Position numbers and translations under genes: made by a program
Source of the DNA: Pseudomonadota bacterium
GTDB taxonomy: Bacteria; Pseudomonadota; Gammaproteobacteria; Acidiferrobacterales; UBA6901
DNA length: 37,087 bases
Assembly (NCBI GenBank): GCA_021778035.1
Contig: JAJYCY010000005.1
Span: 12,701 to 49,787 of the forward strand
Reading direction: 5' to 3'
The notes under the pieces: generated by a model
Told to the model about the DNA's origin: nothing
The model's database searches: none
Seen by the model: the letters and a program-made list of their open reading frames with translations, nothing else
In this document: positions 1 through 8,082 of the stretch, piece after piece
Layout of the letters: every line of letters begins with the position of its first letter
How positions within the stretch are numbered: the stretch's first letter is position 1

Positions 1-498
1 GCTGACGGTAACCGGAATGCCCAGTTTGCGCTGGGAGAGCTCTATGCCAGTGGAGATGCGCAGGCGGGTATAGACCAGAACCTGGCGGTTGCCGCAAAGT
101 GGTACAGACGCGCCGCCGAACAGGGCCATATCAAGGCACAGTATAATCTGGGCGTGTTCTATGCCAGTGGCACCGGAGTACCCCACGATATGCATGAAGC
201 CGCGCGCTGGTGGCGTCTGGCGGCGCTACAGGGGCATCTGCTGGCCCAGTTTGATCTCGGATTGCTGTATGCCCAGGGCGCGGGTGTCCAACCCAATGCG
301 GCCGCAGCAGTGAGATGGTGGGGGATGGCGGCGGAACATGGCTATGCCCCGGCAGAATTCAATCTCGGCCTCATGTACATCATGGGAGAAGGGGTCAAAG
401 AGAACCGCACTGAAGCGGTCCGACTCTGGCAGATGTCCGCCAAGCAGGGGTTCGGCCAGGCGATTCACGCGCTGCAGACGCTCCAGGATGGACGATAA
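1..498 (+). CDS. Sel1-like repeat protein, 3' part only
   Basis: The frame is open from base 1, so the gene starts before the window; 165 codons are visible and the track ORF at 154 is only an internal methionine. The sequence is built from four successive repeats of about 36 residues of the Sel1/TPR-like type. Each has an AQxxLGxxYAxG core followed by A(A/V)RWWRxAAEQG, for example AQYNLGVFYASGTGV and AQFDLGLLYAQGAGV. Sel1 repeats form alpha-solenoids that act as protein-protein scaffolds; they have no catalytic role of their own. The N-terminus, any signal peptide and the total number of repeats cannot be seen. The partner is unknown. No terminator is evident directly downstream. Confidence 0.9.
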   Translation, partial: ADGNRNAQFALGELYASGDAQAGIDQNLAVAAKWYRRAAEQGHIKAQYNLGVFYASGTGVPHDMHEAARWWRLAALQGHLLAQFDLGLLYAQGAGVQPNAAAAVRWWGMAAEHGYAPAEFNLGLMYIMGEGVKENRTEAVRLWQMSAKQGFGQAIHALQTLQDGR

Positions 499-744
499 GT
501 CGCAGAGGGTTCCGATGGCATAAAATATCTTTATAAACATTCATTTGTGAAGTAAATCCTTCAGTCCGTTTTCCCGACACGCCCGCGCAGGACGTTTCCG
601 CGGCGCTTGTACCTTTTCTCAGGTTGCGGTTGGACGCAGTTCGCAGCAGAATGGGTCGCGTTACACCTGCGCGGACCCACAGTGCTGCGCGGTTGACGCA
701 AGATCTGTCCACTTGGAAAACCAAATGAATGAGAGGAGAAGGAT

Positions 745-1803
745 ATGACAATAAGATTTATCAAACGAAGCGGCGTAATGCTCGGGCTTGCGCTCGCGAT
801 GACGGGGTGGTGCGCCAATGCCATGGCGTCCCAGAAATATGGCATCTTTGAGCGTATTCTGGATGCGTCGGGAAGCTTCGCCCAGACAACCCAGGCCCTC
901 GAGAAAAGCATCGCAGCATCACACCTGGTTCTGCACGCTACGGACAATATCGCGGTTCCCCGCAACGTGCAGCAGGCACGGGTATACATTCTGACTTCGC
1001 CGACCTATGAAGCTGCGGCCCAGGGTATGCCGCCAGACACGGTTTCCGCCCAGATACTGCGGGTTGCCGTCTATACCTATGGCCCCGGCAAGAAGACGCA
1101 GATCGACATGGCCAACCCTGTCGCCCTGGCCATGGTGTACTACGCCAAGTCAAAAGAATATCCGCAGATGATTGCTGCCGCGAAGGCGGTGTCCAGCGAG
1201 ATCAAGAACGTGGTGGACCAGGTGCCTGGAACTCCCATTTCTGTCCAGCTCGCTCCGCGGCGCTCGGAAAGCGATCTCAACAGTTTTGATGGCGACGGAC
1301 CGGCGAAGATGATGGCTGACTGGGACAACTGGCGCGAGAGCCAGGATACGGTCTACAAGGCGAAGCCGGCGAATTTCGCCGCAACTGTTGCCCGGGTATC
1401 CGCGGCGCTGCATGCAAGCAGCAAGGGTGCGATGAATCCGGACAACTCCTCTTCCTGGCGCGTTGTGTCAGAGATCCCGGTTGGTACCAATGCCGTCTGG
1501 TTCGGCATTGACAATGCCTACACCCAGAACAAGTGCATACGCATCAACTCCCAGTTCCGCAGCCGCGGAAAGACCAAGGATGCTCCCTATCCGGGCGTAG
1601 ATCACGCGCCGGCGCTTCCGCTCGAGGTCCTGGTCATCAATAACGGCAAGCACGTTCAGGTCGCACAGTACGGCGAGATGTGGCGCATGCAGCTGTATTT
1701 CTGGGATTCCGGATATCTGGCGTTTGCGACCAACACGCTGATTCCCAGCACGATCTACGGCTCCATCAAGCAGGCTCTGACGGCAACCGTCGCGAGCAAA
1801 TAG
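745..1803 (+). CDS. Secreted protein of unknown function, possibly DUF302-like
   Basis: This 352-residue protein starts at an ATG preceded by a good ribosome binding site (GAGAGGAGAAGG). Residues 1-28 form a clear Sec signal peptide: basic start, hydrophobic core VMLGLALAMTGW, and a probable cleavage site after AMA (28/29). The mature part has no obvious membrane segment. Residues about 65-140 (QILRVAVYTYGPGKKTQIDMANPVA and around) faintly recall the DUF302 fold, in which a strand pair is followed by a xPxA motif; this is a recollection of the pattern, not a search result. The C-terminal half is not recognised. It stands alone between a Sel1 protein and a convergent operon and has its own terminator, so it is probably monocistronic. 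The function is unknown; a periplasmic location is the safest inference. Confidence 0.85.
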   Translation: MTIRFIKRSGVMLGLALAMTGWCANAMASQKYGIFERILDASGSFAQTTQALEKSIAASHLVLHATDNIAVPRNVQQARVYILTSPTYEAAAQGMPPDTVSAQILRVAVYTYGPGKKTQIDMANPVALAMVYYAKSKEYPQMIAAAKAVSSEIKNVVDQVPGTPISVQLAPRRSESDLNSFDGDGPAKMMADWDNWRESQDTVYKAKPANFAATVARVSAALHASSKGAMNPDNSSSWRVVSEIPVGTNAVWFGIDNAYTQNKCIRINSQFRSRGKTKDAPYPGVDHAPALPLEVLVINNGKHVQVAQYGEMWRMQLYFWDSGYLAFATNTLIPSTIYGSIKQALTATVASK

Positions 1804-1813
1804 CGCGGACTGA

Positions 1814-3799
1814 TCAGGAGACCGTTTCAGCGGGGCCGGAGATTTCTTCCGGCCCTTTCTTTTCGCCATCCGGACAGCGGGTCGGCGGGCTGATCTTTTC
1901 CAGAATCGCCTTTACGGCACGCCGCTGGTCTGCCAGAGACCTGCGGGTTGCCTCGAGCTCGACGATCCGGTCGCCGAGACTTTCGAGGTTGTCGCGAATC
2001 CGGCCGAGACTGTGCAGGCGCTGTTCCATGAGCATCCGGTGCTCGCGGATGCGGGTCATCATCGGCATCATGACGGATTTGCCCCAGGCCTTGGCGCCAC
2101 CATGGCAGCGTTCGAAGATGTCCCGGGCCCGGCTGACCAGGATGATGAAGAACCTGTCGATGACGAAATGCTGCTCGGTCAGCACCATCGCCGGGCTGTT
2201 GCGGAAAGTTTCGGCATCGTCCTGCAGGCGGCGCAGTTCGCTGCGGTAGGCAAGAAGTGAAAACCCGACAGGCCTCAGTCTCGTCCGATCCTCTGCGGTA
2301 TCCAGTTTCACGTACATGGTTTCCACCAGCCCCCGGATCTGTTGGACCTGCTTGTTGACTCGGTCCATCATCGCTTCTGTTCCTCCGAAGAACCGGGCCA
2401 TCGCCGCCTTGATGCCGAGCGTGGTCCAGCTGCCCTGCATGTCGCGGCGCGTGTCGGCAATCAGCCGGTCGATGTGTTCGAGATCGAGGTAGCCGAGCAG
2501 AATGCCGATCTGATCAGACAGAATGGAGCGCGCCGACTGGAAGCTTTCAAATTGCCTGGCGTTTGACGCCTTCTCTGTCTGCAGGCGCGTCGTCAGGGCC
2601 TGGATGACGTCCTGGCTCTTTCCGCCCAGGCTCCTCAGTTCGCCGATCTGGTCGTCGGTGTCAGCCAGGCGGCCTGCAACAAGCGCTTCGGCGCGACGCA
2701 CGATATCGCCGATTTCATGATCGACCCTTCCGCGCAGATAGGATTCCCTGGCGGGAACGAGATCCTCGGCGAGATGCGCCTCCAGCGCAGGCAGCCCGCT
2801 TTTCGCGGCGAGGACAAAGTCCGCCTTGATTTTGGCAATCAGGCCCTTCTGTGCCGACACCGGAAACACGCGGTCCCTAGCGATACCGAGTACGCGGGCG
2901 GTCTCGAGAACCTGTTGTTCAATGGCGGTCTGGATCTCATCGCTGGTGCGCAGATCATCCCAGAGGATGTCGATTTTGTTGAGCAGCGCAAAGCAGCCTG
3001 TGTCACATGCCCCGCGGCCGGTACGCACATAATCGTTCCAGATTGCCAGATCTGAGCGGGTGACGCCGGTATCGGCGCCGAGAACAAACATTACCGTTTG
3101 GGCAGCCGGCAGCATGTTCAGCGTAAGTTCGGGTTCCGTCCCCGGGGAATTGAGTCCGGGGGTATCGAGGATCACCAGCCCCGTTTTGAGCAGCGGGTGC
3201 GGGTAATTGACGATTGCGTGGCGCCAGACCGGAATTTCCGTCGTGTCATCGCTGCCCCCACTGGTCCGGACGAATTCGCCCTGGGAGCGGGAAAAACCGA
3301 GCGCCTTCGCCTCGGCAAAGCTCACAGACCGGGTTCTTGCGATTTCCTGCAAAGCGGCCGCCATGTCTTTCGGAGAACCCGGATCAAGCTCGACAGTGGT
3401 CCACTGGATAGGGGTGCGTTTGAGTTCGGCGATGGTAAGCGGCGATTTGCGCGTTTCCATTGGCAGCAGCCGCAGTGAGGGTGGCTGGCGTTCGTCATAC
3501 AGCAGCTCCATCGGACACATCGTCGTGCGTCCGGCATCGGACGGCAGCAGCTGACGGTTTGCATTCGCAAAAAACAGGGCATTGATGAGCGCCGTCTTGC
3601 CGCGCGAAACTTCCCCCACCACCGCAACGGTAAGGCTGTCAGACTTGAGGCTGTCGATCAGCTCGTAGATCCGCAGGTCGTCCTCACTGCTTCCGAACCC
3701 GTGCCGCTCCGCCCAGTCCTGGTATTCGCCGATGAACCTGATCAGATCAAGGCTCCACCGTCGGTAGCCGGCAAGGCGGGAAAACAGGCTATTGGTCAC
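1814..3799 (-). CDS. Dynamin-like GTPase
   Basis: This 661-residue protein has a G domain near the N-terminus. G1/P-loop GEVSRGKT lies at about 62-69, the switch-2 motif DTPG at 212-215 and the base-recognition motif NKID at 274-277. The GEVSRGKTxLINAL signature and the long helical C-terminal part (from about 360, rich in E, R, Q and L) are typical of bacterial dynamin-family GTPases. Those proteins bind and remodel membranes in a nucleotide-dependent way. No clear transmembrane segment is seen. The start is GTG and overlaps the 3' end of yggU by 11 bases, so it is probably translationally coupled as the last gene of a proC-yggT-yggU unit. Bacterial dynamins often come in tandem pairs; only one is present here. 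The family assignment is firm, the cellular role is not. Confidence 0.88.
   Translation of the reverse strand: MTNSLFSRLAGYRRWSLDLIRFIGEYQDWAERHGFGSSEDDLRIYELIDSLKSDSLTVAVVGEVSRGKTALINALFFANANRQLLPSDAGRTTMCPMELLYDERQPPSLRLLPMETRKSPLTIAELKRTPIQWTTVELDPGSPKDMAAALQEIARTRSVSFAEAKALGFSRSQGEFVRTSGGSDDTTEIPVWRHAIVNYPHPLLKTGLVILDTPGLNSPGTEPELTLNMLPAAQTVMFVLGADTGVTRSDLAIWNDYVRTGRGACDTGCFALLNKIDILWDDLRTSDEIQTAIEQQVLETARVLGIARDRVFPVSAQKGLIAKIKADFVLAAKSGLPALEAHLAEDLVPARESYLRGRVDHEIGDIVRRAEALVAGRLADTDDQIGELRSLGGKSQDVIQALTTRLQTEKASNARQFESFQSARSILSDQIGILLGYLDLEHIDRLIADTRRDMQGSWTTLGIKAAMARFFGGTEAMMDRVNKQVQQIRGLVETMYVKLDTAEDRTRLRPVGFSLLAYRSELRRLQDDAETFRNSPAMVLTEQHFVIDRFFIILVSRARDIFERCHGGAKAWGKSVMMPMMTRIREHRMLMEQRLHSLGRIRDNLESLGDRIVELEATRRSLADQRRAVKAILEKISPPTRCPDGEKKGPEEISGPAETVS
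1833..1864 (+). terminator. Rho-independent terminator of the secreted protein gene
   Basis: A perfect 8-bp stem (GGGCCGGA / TCCGGCCC) with a 7-base loop GATTTCT is followed on the plus strand by TTTCTTTTC. It lies 30 bases after the stop codon of the secreted-protein gene. It also lies inside the last codons of the convergent dynamin-like gene, so the same bases are coding on the other strand. Confidence 0.8.
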
Positions 3800-4097
3800 A
3801 GCTGACAGGACCGAGCTCTGGCGGCACCCTGGCCGGTGACAGGATGCGCGCCATCTTGACCCTCGTGCCGTGCCCGCGCAGTAGCGTAACCCGGCTTTTT
3901 CCTACCCCGAAACATTCAGCAAGGTAGGCAACCAGCCGCGCATTGGCAAGGCCGTCAACCGGCGGAGCATTGATGCGTATCTTCACGCAGTCCCCGTGTA
4001 GTCCGAGAATTTCGTCACGGCGCGCCCGCGGCTGGACATGCAGCCGCAGGACCAGATCAGGCCCGTCCCAGGCCACGGCGGCAGCGCGCCCGGTCAT
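3789..4097 (-). CDS. yggU: YggU-family (DUF167) protein
   Basis: This 102-residue protein has the DUF167 hallmarks: LRLHVQPRARRDEILG near the N-terminus, VKIRINAPPVDGLANARLVAYLAECFGV in the middle and VTLLRGHGTRVKMARI near the end. Family members are small single-domain proteins of unknown biochemical role, often encoded after yggT. The ATG overlaps the yggT stop in the four-base arrangement ATGA, and its 3' end overlaps the GTG of the dynamin-like gene. This is strong evidence for one transcript. Confidence 0.9.
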   Translation of the reverse strand: MTGRAAAVAWDGPDLVLRLHVQPRARRDEILGLHGDCVKIRINAPPVDGLANARLVAYLAECFGVGKSRVTLLRGHGTRVKMARILSPARVPPELGPVSCDQ

Positions 4098-4681
4098 CCC
4101 GATGGCGATGTCACGACAAGACGCGCCATACCCATCGTCAGATGGTCCACCAGCATGATTGCCAGTTCGATCAGGATGAGCACCGCGACCGGAGACAGAT
4201 CCAGTCCGCCGATAGGCGGAATAATGCGTCGCGCCGGACGCAGCAGCGGTTCGGTCAGGCTGACCAGCAGGTCCATGGCGGGATTATGCGGATAGGGTGC
4301 AATCCAGCTGAGGATGGCCCGGATCAAGATCGCAAACAGGAATACGTACAGGACAAGATCGGCGATCTGCGAGACCGACAGTACCGTGAGCATCGTTCCG
4401 GTGACGCTGTATCCGCGCAGCAGAGCAAGCAAATACTGCTCGATCGCCTCGAGTAGCAGCATTAGCAGCACTGAAGCCCAGTCTATGCCCCACAGACCCG
4501 GTATGATCCGCCGCAGCGGAAGCAGCGGCGGATTGGTGACAACAACCAGAAATTGCGCAAATGGGTTGTAGAAGTTGGCGCGCACCAACTGCAGTATGAA
4601 TCTTGCCAGGACCGCAAGGATATACAGCCCGAACAGGGTGTTTATCAGCAGCGTGCCAGCCTGGGAAAAGAAGCTTTCCAT
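4094..4681 (-). CDS. yggT: YggT-family integral membrane protein
   Basis: This 195-residue protein contains two tandem YGGT modules. Each has a hydrophobic helix pair around a signature: NPFAQFLVVVTNPPLLPLRRIIP in the first, and NPAMDLLVSLTEPLLRPARRIIPP in the second. At least four hydrophobic segments are apparent, so it is an inner-membrane protein. The family has been linked to osmotic tolerance and cell-division-related functions in different bacteria, without a defined mechanism. The start has a good Shine-Dalgarno (GGAAGG) and lies three bases after the proC stop. The proC-yggT order is common in proteobacteria. Confidence 0.92.
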   Translation of the reverse strand: MESFFSQAGTLLINTLFGLYILAVLARFILQLVRANFYNPFAQFLVVVTNPPLLPLRRIIPGLWGIDWASVLLMLLLEAIEQYLLALLRGYSVTGTMLTVLSVSQIADLVLYVFLFAILIRAILSWIAPYPHNPAMDLLVSLTEPLLRPARRIIPPIGGLDLSPVAVLILIELAIMLVDHLTMGMARLVVTSPSG

Positions 4682-4684
4682 TAT

Positions 4685-5512
4685 TTATTGCCTTCCGAGA
4701 ATATCTGCCAGCTCGCGCGCACGTCTGACGGCAGCCGTGACTGCATTGCCGAACAGCTCTCCGATATGCCCAGCTTCCAGCGCCTGGATCGCGCGTTCGG
4801 TTGTCCCGCCGGGCGAAGTGACGCGCCGGCGCAGCTGGCCTGGTTCCTCACCCCCTTCGAGCGCCATCTTGGCCGCACCGTAGGCGGTTTCCAGAGTAAG
4901 CAGCCTTGCCGTTGCCGCATCGAGTCCGTGCGCTACTGCCGCACGCTCGAGCTCTTCCATGACGAGAAAAAAATAGGCCGGACCGCTCCCGGATATCGCG
5001 GTAACCGCATCTATGAGGTCTTCCGTTTCAACCCAAGCCGTGACGCCGACGGCCCGCAGAATCGATTCGGCCTCGTCACGCTGTGACTGGGTTGCGAATG
5101 TGTTGGCAAACAGGCCGGCCGCCCCGGATCCGATCAGCGATGCAGTATTGGGCATGACCCGTACGATCGCAAGATTTCCGCCGAGCCAGCGCTGCAGGTC
5201 GTCGATCCTCACCCCGGCGGCGATGGAGATCACGAGTGGCCTGGTCTTTTGCACGTTGGCGGCTATCCCGTCTGCCACCGCCTTGAGCAGCTGCGGCTTG
5301 GTGGCCAGCACCAGAACGTCGGCGCGGTCCGCCACCTCGCCGTTGTTCTCGACGGCAGCAAGCCCCATGGTCTGGCTGACCCGGGTGCGCTGGTCGGCTT
5401 CCGGATCCGAGAGAATCAGGTCCTGCTTCGGCCAACCGTTGGCGAGCAGACCGCCAGCCAGGCTCCGCGCCATGTTACCTGCCCCGATAAATCCGATTAT
5501 CCGACCGGTCAT
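4685..5512 (-). CDS. proC: Pyrroline-5-carboxylate reductase
   Basis: This is the last step of proline synthesis: NAD(P)H-dependent reduction of 1-pyrroline-5-carboxylate to L-proline in the cytoplasm. The 275-residue length is normal. The Rossmann nucleotide-binding motif IGFIGAGNMARSLAGGLL is at the N-terminus, and the C-terminal dimerisation/active-site signature appears as ISGSGPAYFF and VTSPGGTTERAIQALE. It is the first gene of the minus-strand unit proC-yggT-yggU-GTPase. In many gammaproteobacteria yggS lies between pilT and proC; here no yggS is present and proC faces pilT across a 266-base gap that contains two palindromes. Confidence 0.96.
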   Translation of the reverse strand: MTGRIIGFIGAGNMARSLAGGLLANGWPKQDLILSDPEADQRTRVSQTMGLAAVENNGEVADRADVLVLATKPQLLKAVADGIAANVQKTRPLVISIAAGVRIDDLQRWLGGNLAIVRVMPNTASLIGSGAAGLFANTFATQSQRDEAESILRAVGVTAWVETEDLIDAVTAISGSGPAYFFLVMEELERAAVAHGLDAATARLLTLETAYGAAKMALEGGEEPGQLRRRVTSPGGTTERAIQALEAGHIGELFGNAVTAAVRRARELADILGRQ

Positions 5513-5519
5513 CGTCTTG

Positions 5520-5534
5520 TGGAAAGGCTTTCCA
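5520..5534. repeat. Perfect palindrome in the proC leader
   Basis: TGGAAAG-G-CTTTCCA is a 7-bp perfect inverted repeat around one base. It lies just 7 bases upstream of the proC start codon. Its compact symmetry suits a dimeric regulator site or a small mRNA hairpin near the ribosome binding site. No known consensus is recognised. Confidence 0.35.
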
Positions 5535-5586
5535 TTAGTTGTTTATCTCAGTTTAGAACGACATGCCGGCTGAGCGAAAGCCCGGA

Positions 5587-5606
5587 GCCGGCTTCAGGAA
5601 GCCGGC
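5587..5606. repeat. Inverted repeat between proC and pilT
   Basis: GCCGGCTTC-AG-GAAGCCGGC is a 9-bp perfect inverted repeat, or equivalently an 8-bp stem with a CAGG loop. It lies in the divergent proC/pilT spacer about 85 bases upstream of the candidate pilT promoter. No T-tract follows on either strand, so a terminator is unlikely. An operator or an mRNA structure is possible. Confidence 0.4.
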
Positions 5607-5690
5607 ATTATGCTGTTTCCGGCTCACAGCGGCGTCCGGTCCGGCGCAGAAAACCATGCCGGCAGGCTGGCGCACCGGGTGCGGGCAGCC

Positions 5691-5718
5691 TTGTTTGTGC
5701 GTCTTTGGCCGTTATACT
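5691..5718 (+). promoter_or_regulatory. Candidate sigma-70 promoter of pilT-pilU
   Basis: TTGTTT and TATACT are separated by 16 bases, about 60 bases upstream of the pilT ATG. The -10 box is close to consensus and is followed by an A-rich stretch. This is the only convincing -35/-10 pair seen in the divergent spacer. Confidence 0.5.
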
Positions 5719-5778
5719 AAAAAAGACCGCAATCAGAGACCCCGGTTTTTCCGGTAAATCCTCAATAGGAGCTTTTGC

Positions 5779-6858
5779 ATGGACATCGCCGAATTGCTGG
5801 CGTTTGCCTACAAACAGAACGCCTCGGATCTCCATCTGTCCGCCGGCCTGCCGCCGCTTATCCGCATCGATGGCGATGTGAAGCGCATAAACGTCGACCC
5901 GCTCGACGACCGCACTGTCCATAACATGATCTACGACATCATGACGGACAAGCAGCAGAAGGATTACGAAGAGAATCTGGAGACGGATTTTTCGTTTGAT
6001 CTTCCGAACATCTCGCGTTTCCGCGTCAATGCCTTCAACCAGCAACGTGGACCCGGAGCCGTATTCCGGACGATTCCGTCAAAGGTACTTACGCTGGAGC
6101 AGCTCGGAGCACCCGCCAGCTTCAAGGAAATCTGCGACCAGCCGCGTGGCATCGTGCTGGTTACCGGCCCGACCGGTTCCGGAAAGTCCACAACGCTTGC
6201 AGCCATGATCAACTACGTCAATGACAGTCGCCACGAACACATCCTGACCATCGAGGATCCGATCGAGTTCGTGCATACCAGCAAGAACTGCCTGATCAAC
6301 CAGCGCGAAGTCGGACGCGACACGCTCGGATTCAACAATGCACTGCGTTCAGCGTTGCGTGAGGACCCAGACGTCATTCTGGTCGGTGAGTTGCGCGATC
6401 TGGAAACCATCCGCCTGGCGCTGACAGCAGCCGAGACCGGCCATCTGGTATTTGGTACCCTGCACACGAGTTCGGCGGCGAAGACTGTAGATCGAATTGT
6501 GGACGTCTTTCCGGCAGCCGAAAAGGATATGGTGCGCGCCATGCTTTCTGAGAGCCTGCGGGCGGTGATAGCGCAGAGCCTGCTGAAGAAGCTGAGCGGC
6601 GGCCGGATCGCTGCCCACGAGATCATGATCGGTACGCCTGCGATCCGCAACCTCATCAGGGAAAACAAGATCGCGCAGATGTATTCGGCCATGCAGACCA
6701 GCCAGGGGTTGGGAATGCAGACCCTGGACCAGTGCCTCATGGAAATGGTGCGCAACCGGCTGGTCAGCCTTGAAGAAGCGCGTTCATATGCAGCCAACAA
6801 GGACAATTTCGGCGGAGCAGCGATAGGCGGAAGCGCCGGTGCTGGAGGAAAGAGATAA
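5779..6858 (+). CDS. pilT: Type IV pilus retraction ATPase PilT
   Basis: This hexameric cytoplasmic ATPase depolymerises type IV pili and powers twitching. At 359 residues it is slightly longer than the usual 345 or so because of a Gly/Ala-rich C-terminal tail (GGAAIGGSAGAGGKR). The N-terminus MDIAELLAFAYKQNASDLHLSAG is typical. Walker A GPTGSGKS is at residues 130-137, the Asp box carries ILTIEDPIEF, and Walker B with VILVGELRD is followed by the His box TGHLVFGTLHTSSA. The AIRNLIREN motif needed for retraction in PilT is present near the C-terminus. An AGGAG site precedes the ATG. It is directly followed by pilU with no gap. Confidence 0.98.
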   Translation: MDIAELLAFAYKQNASDLHLSAGLPPLIRIDGDVKRINVDPLDDRTVHNMIYDIMTDKQQKDYEENLETDFSFDLPNISRFRVNAFNQQRGPGAVFRTIPSKVLTLEQLGAPASFKEICDQPRGIVLVTGPTGSGKSTTLAAMINYVNDSRHEHILTIEDPIEFVHTSKNCLINQREVGRDTLGFNNALRSALREDPDVILVGELRDLETIRLALTAAETGHLVFGTLHTSSAAKTVDRIVDVFPAAEKDMVRAMLSESLRAVIAQSLLKKLSGGRIAAHEIMIGTPAIRNLIRENKIAQMYSAMQTSQGLGMQTLDQCLMEMVRNRLVSLEEARSYAANKDNFGGAAIGGSAGAGGKR

Positions 6859-7971
6859 ATGGTTTTCAGTGATCTTCTGAAACTGATGGTCCAGAAGAAG
6901 GCTTCGGACCTGTTCATTACCACCGGCGTGCCTCCAGCGGTAAAGATTGACGGCAAGGTTACGCCCGTGACCAAGCAGGCGCTTACCCCGGAGCAGGCGC
7001 GCGCCTTCACCTACGGTATCATGACCGAGGAACAGCGTCGCCAGTTCGAATCCACCAACGAGTGCAATTTTTCGATCAACCCGAAGGAGATCGGGCGTTT
7101 CCGCGTGAATGTGTTCATGCAGCAGGGATTTGTCGGCATGGTGCTGAGAACCATCGAGAGCAAGATTCCGCGTTTCGATGAACTCAACCTGCCAAAGGTG
7201 CTTGCCGACATTGCACTTACCAAGCGCGGGCTGGTGATATTTGTCGGAGCGACGGGGTCGGGCAAGACGACGTCGCTGGCAGCCATGATCGGCTACCGCA
7301 ATGAATACAGCTACGGCCACATCATAACCATAGAAGATCCGATCGAGTTCGTGCATGAGCCGCGCAATTGCATCATCACCCAGCGCGAGGTGGGCGTGGA
7401 CACCGAGTCATTCGATGCGGCGCTCAAGAACACCCTGCGGCAGGCTCCGGATGTCATCCTGATCGGAGAAATCCGTTCGCGCGAAACCATGGACTATGCA
7501 ATTGTTTTTGCCGAAACCGGACATCTGTGTCTGGCGACGCTGCATGCCAACAGCGCGAATCAGGCCTTAGATCGTATCATCAACTTTTTCCCTGAAGACC
7601 GGCGCAACCAGCTGCTGATGGACCTGTCACTCAACCTGAAGGCGGTGGTGTCGCAGCGTCTGATTCCGATGAAGGCCGGGAAGGGTCGCGTTCCCGCGGT
7701 CGAAGTCATGATCAACTCGCCGCTGATCGCGGATCTGATCCTGAAGGGGGAAGTCCACGCCATCAAGGAACTCATGGCGAAATCGACGGAGACCGGAATG
7801 CAGACGTTCGATCAGTCGCTGTTCAATCTCTACGAGAGCGGGCTGATCACCTACGACGAAGCGCTCCGCAACGCCGACTCGGTGAACGATCTGCGTCTGC
7901 GCATCAAGCTCGAAGGCAAGGAAGCCAAAGGCCAGGAGCTCGGGGACTCCATGCGCAATGTGACGTTCTGA
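6859..7971 (+). CDS. pilU: Type IV pilus PilT-dependent retraction ATPase PilU
   Basis: This PilT paralogue assists pilus retraction together with PilT. It has 370 residues, with Walker A GATGSGKT at 130-137, IITIEDPIEFVHEPRNCIITQREVG, Walker B VILIGEIRSRETMDYAI and ETGHLCLATLHANSA. PilU-type features are EIRSRETMDYA and the C-terminal segment YESGLITYDEALRNADS. The ATG follows immediately on the pilT TAA, and its Shine-Dalgarno (GGAGG) is inside the end of pilT. The two genes are therefore cotranscribed and probably coupled. Confidence 0.97.
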   Translation: MVFSDLLKLMVQKKASDLFITTGVPPAVKIDGKVTPVTKQALTPEQARAFTYGIMTEEQRRQFESTNECNFSINPKEIGRFRVNVFMQQGFVGMVLRTIESKIPRFDELNLPKVLADIALTKRGLVIFVGATGSGKTTSLAAMIGYRNEYSYGHIITIEDPIEFVHEPRNCIITQREVGVDTESFDAALKNTLRQAPDVILIGEIRSRETMDYAIVFAETGHLCLATLHANSANQALDRIINFFPEDRRNQLLMDLSLNLKAVVSQRLIPMKAGKGRVPAVEVMINSPLIADLILKGEVHAIKELMAKSTETGMQTFDQSLFNLYESGLITYDEALRNADSVNDLRLRIKLEGKEAKGQELGDSMRNVTF

Positions 7972-7994
7972 GTACCGCATTCCGCCGCAGTGCG

Positions 7995-8011
7995 GCTGGC
8001 AGCCCGCCAGC
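7995..8011. terminator. Weak hairpin between convergent pilU and pyrC'
   Basis: GCTGGC-AGCCC-GCCAGC forms a 6-bp GC-rich stem 24 bases after the pilU stop. No T-tract follows on either strand. A further 8-bp repeat pair (CTGACAGC / GCTGTCAG) flanks the end of pyrC'. A role in bidirectional 3'-end formation is plausible but weakly supported. Confidence 0.25.
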
Positions 8012-8082
8012 GGGGCGCCCTGGCACTCTGCTGCGCAGCCTGACCTGACAGCGACGGGGCGGCTACGGATCCGGACCAGCTG

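Noticed and set aside
693-720. TTGACG at 693 as promoter of the secreted protein gene
   Set aside because: The -35-like hexamer is good, but no -10 box occurs at 16-18 bases.
226-989. Minus-strand ORFs opposite the Sel1 gene and the 499-744 spacer
   Set aside because: They are shadows of the plus-strand genes, with low-complexity composition and no ribosome sites.
5671-5686. Sigma-54-like GG-N10-GC upstream of pilT
   Set aside because: TGGCGCACCGGGTGC keeps only the GG/GC spacing and lacks the TTGC half; a sigma-70 pair lies downstream.
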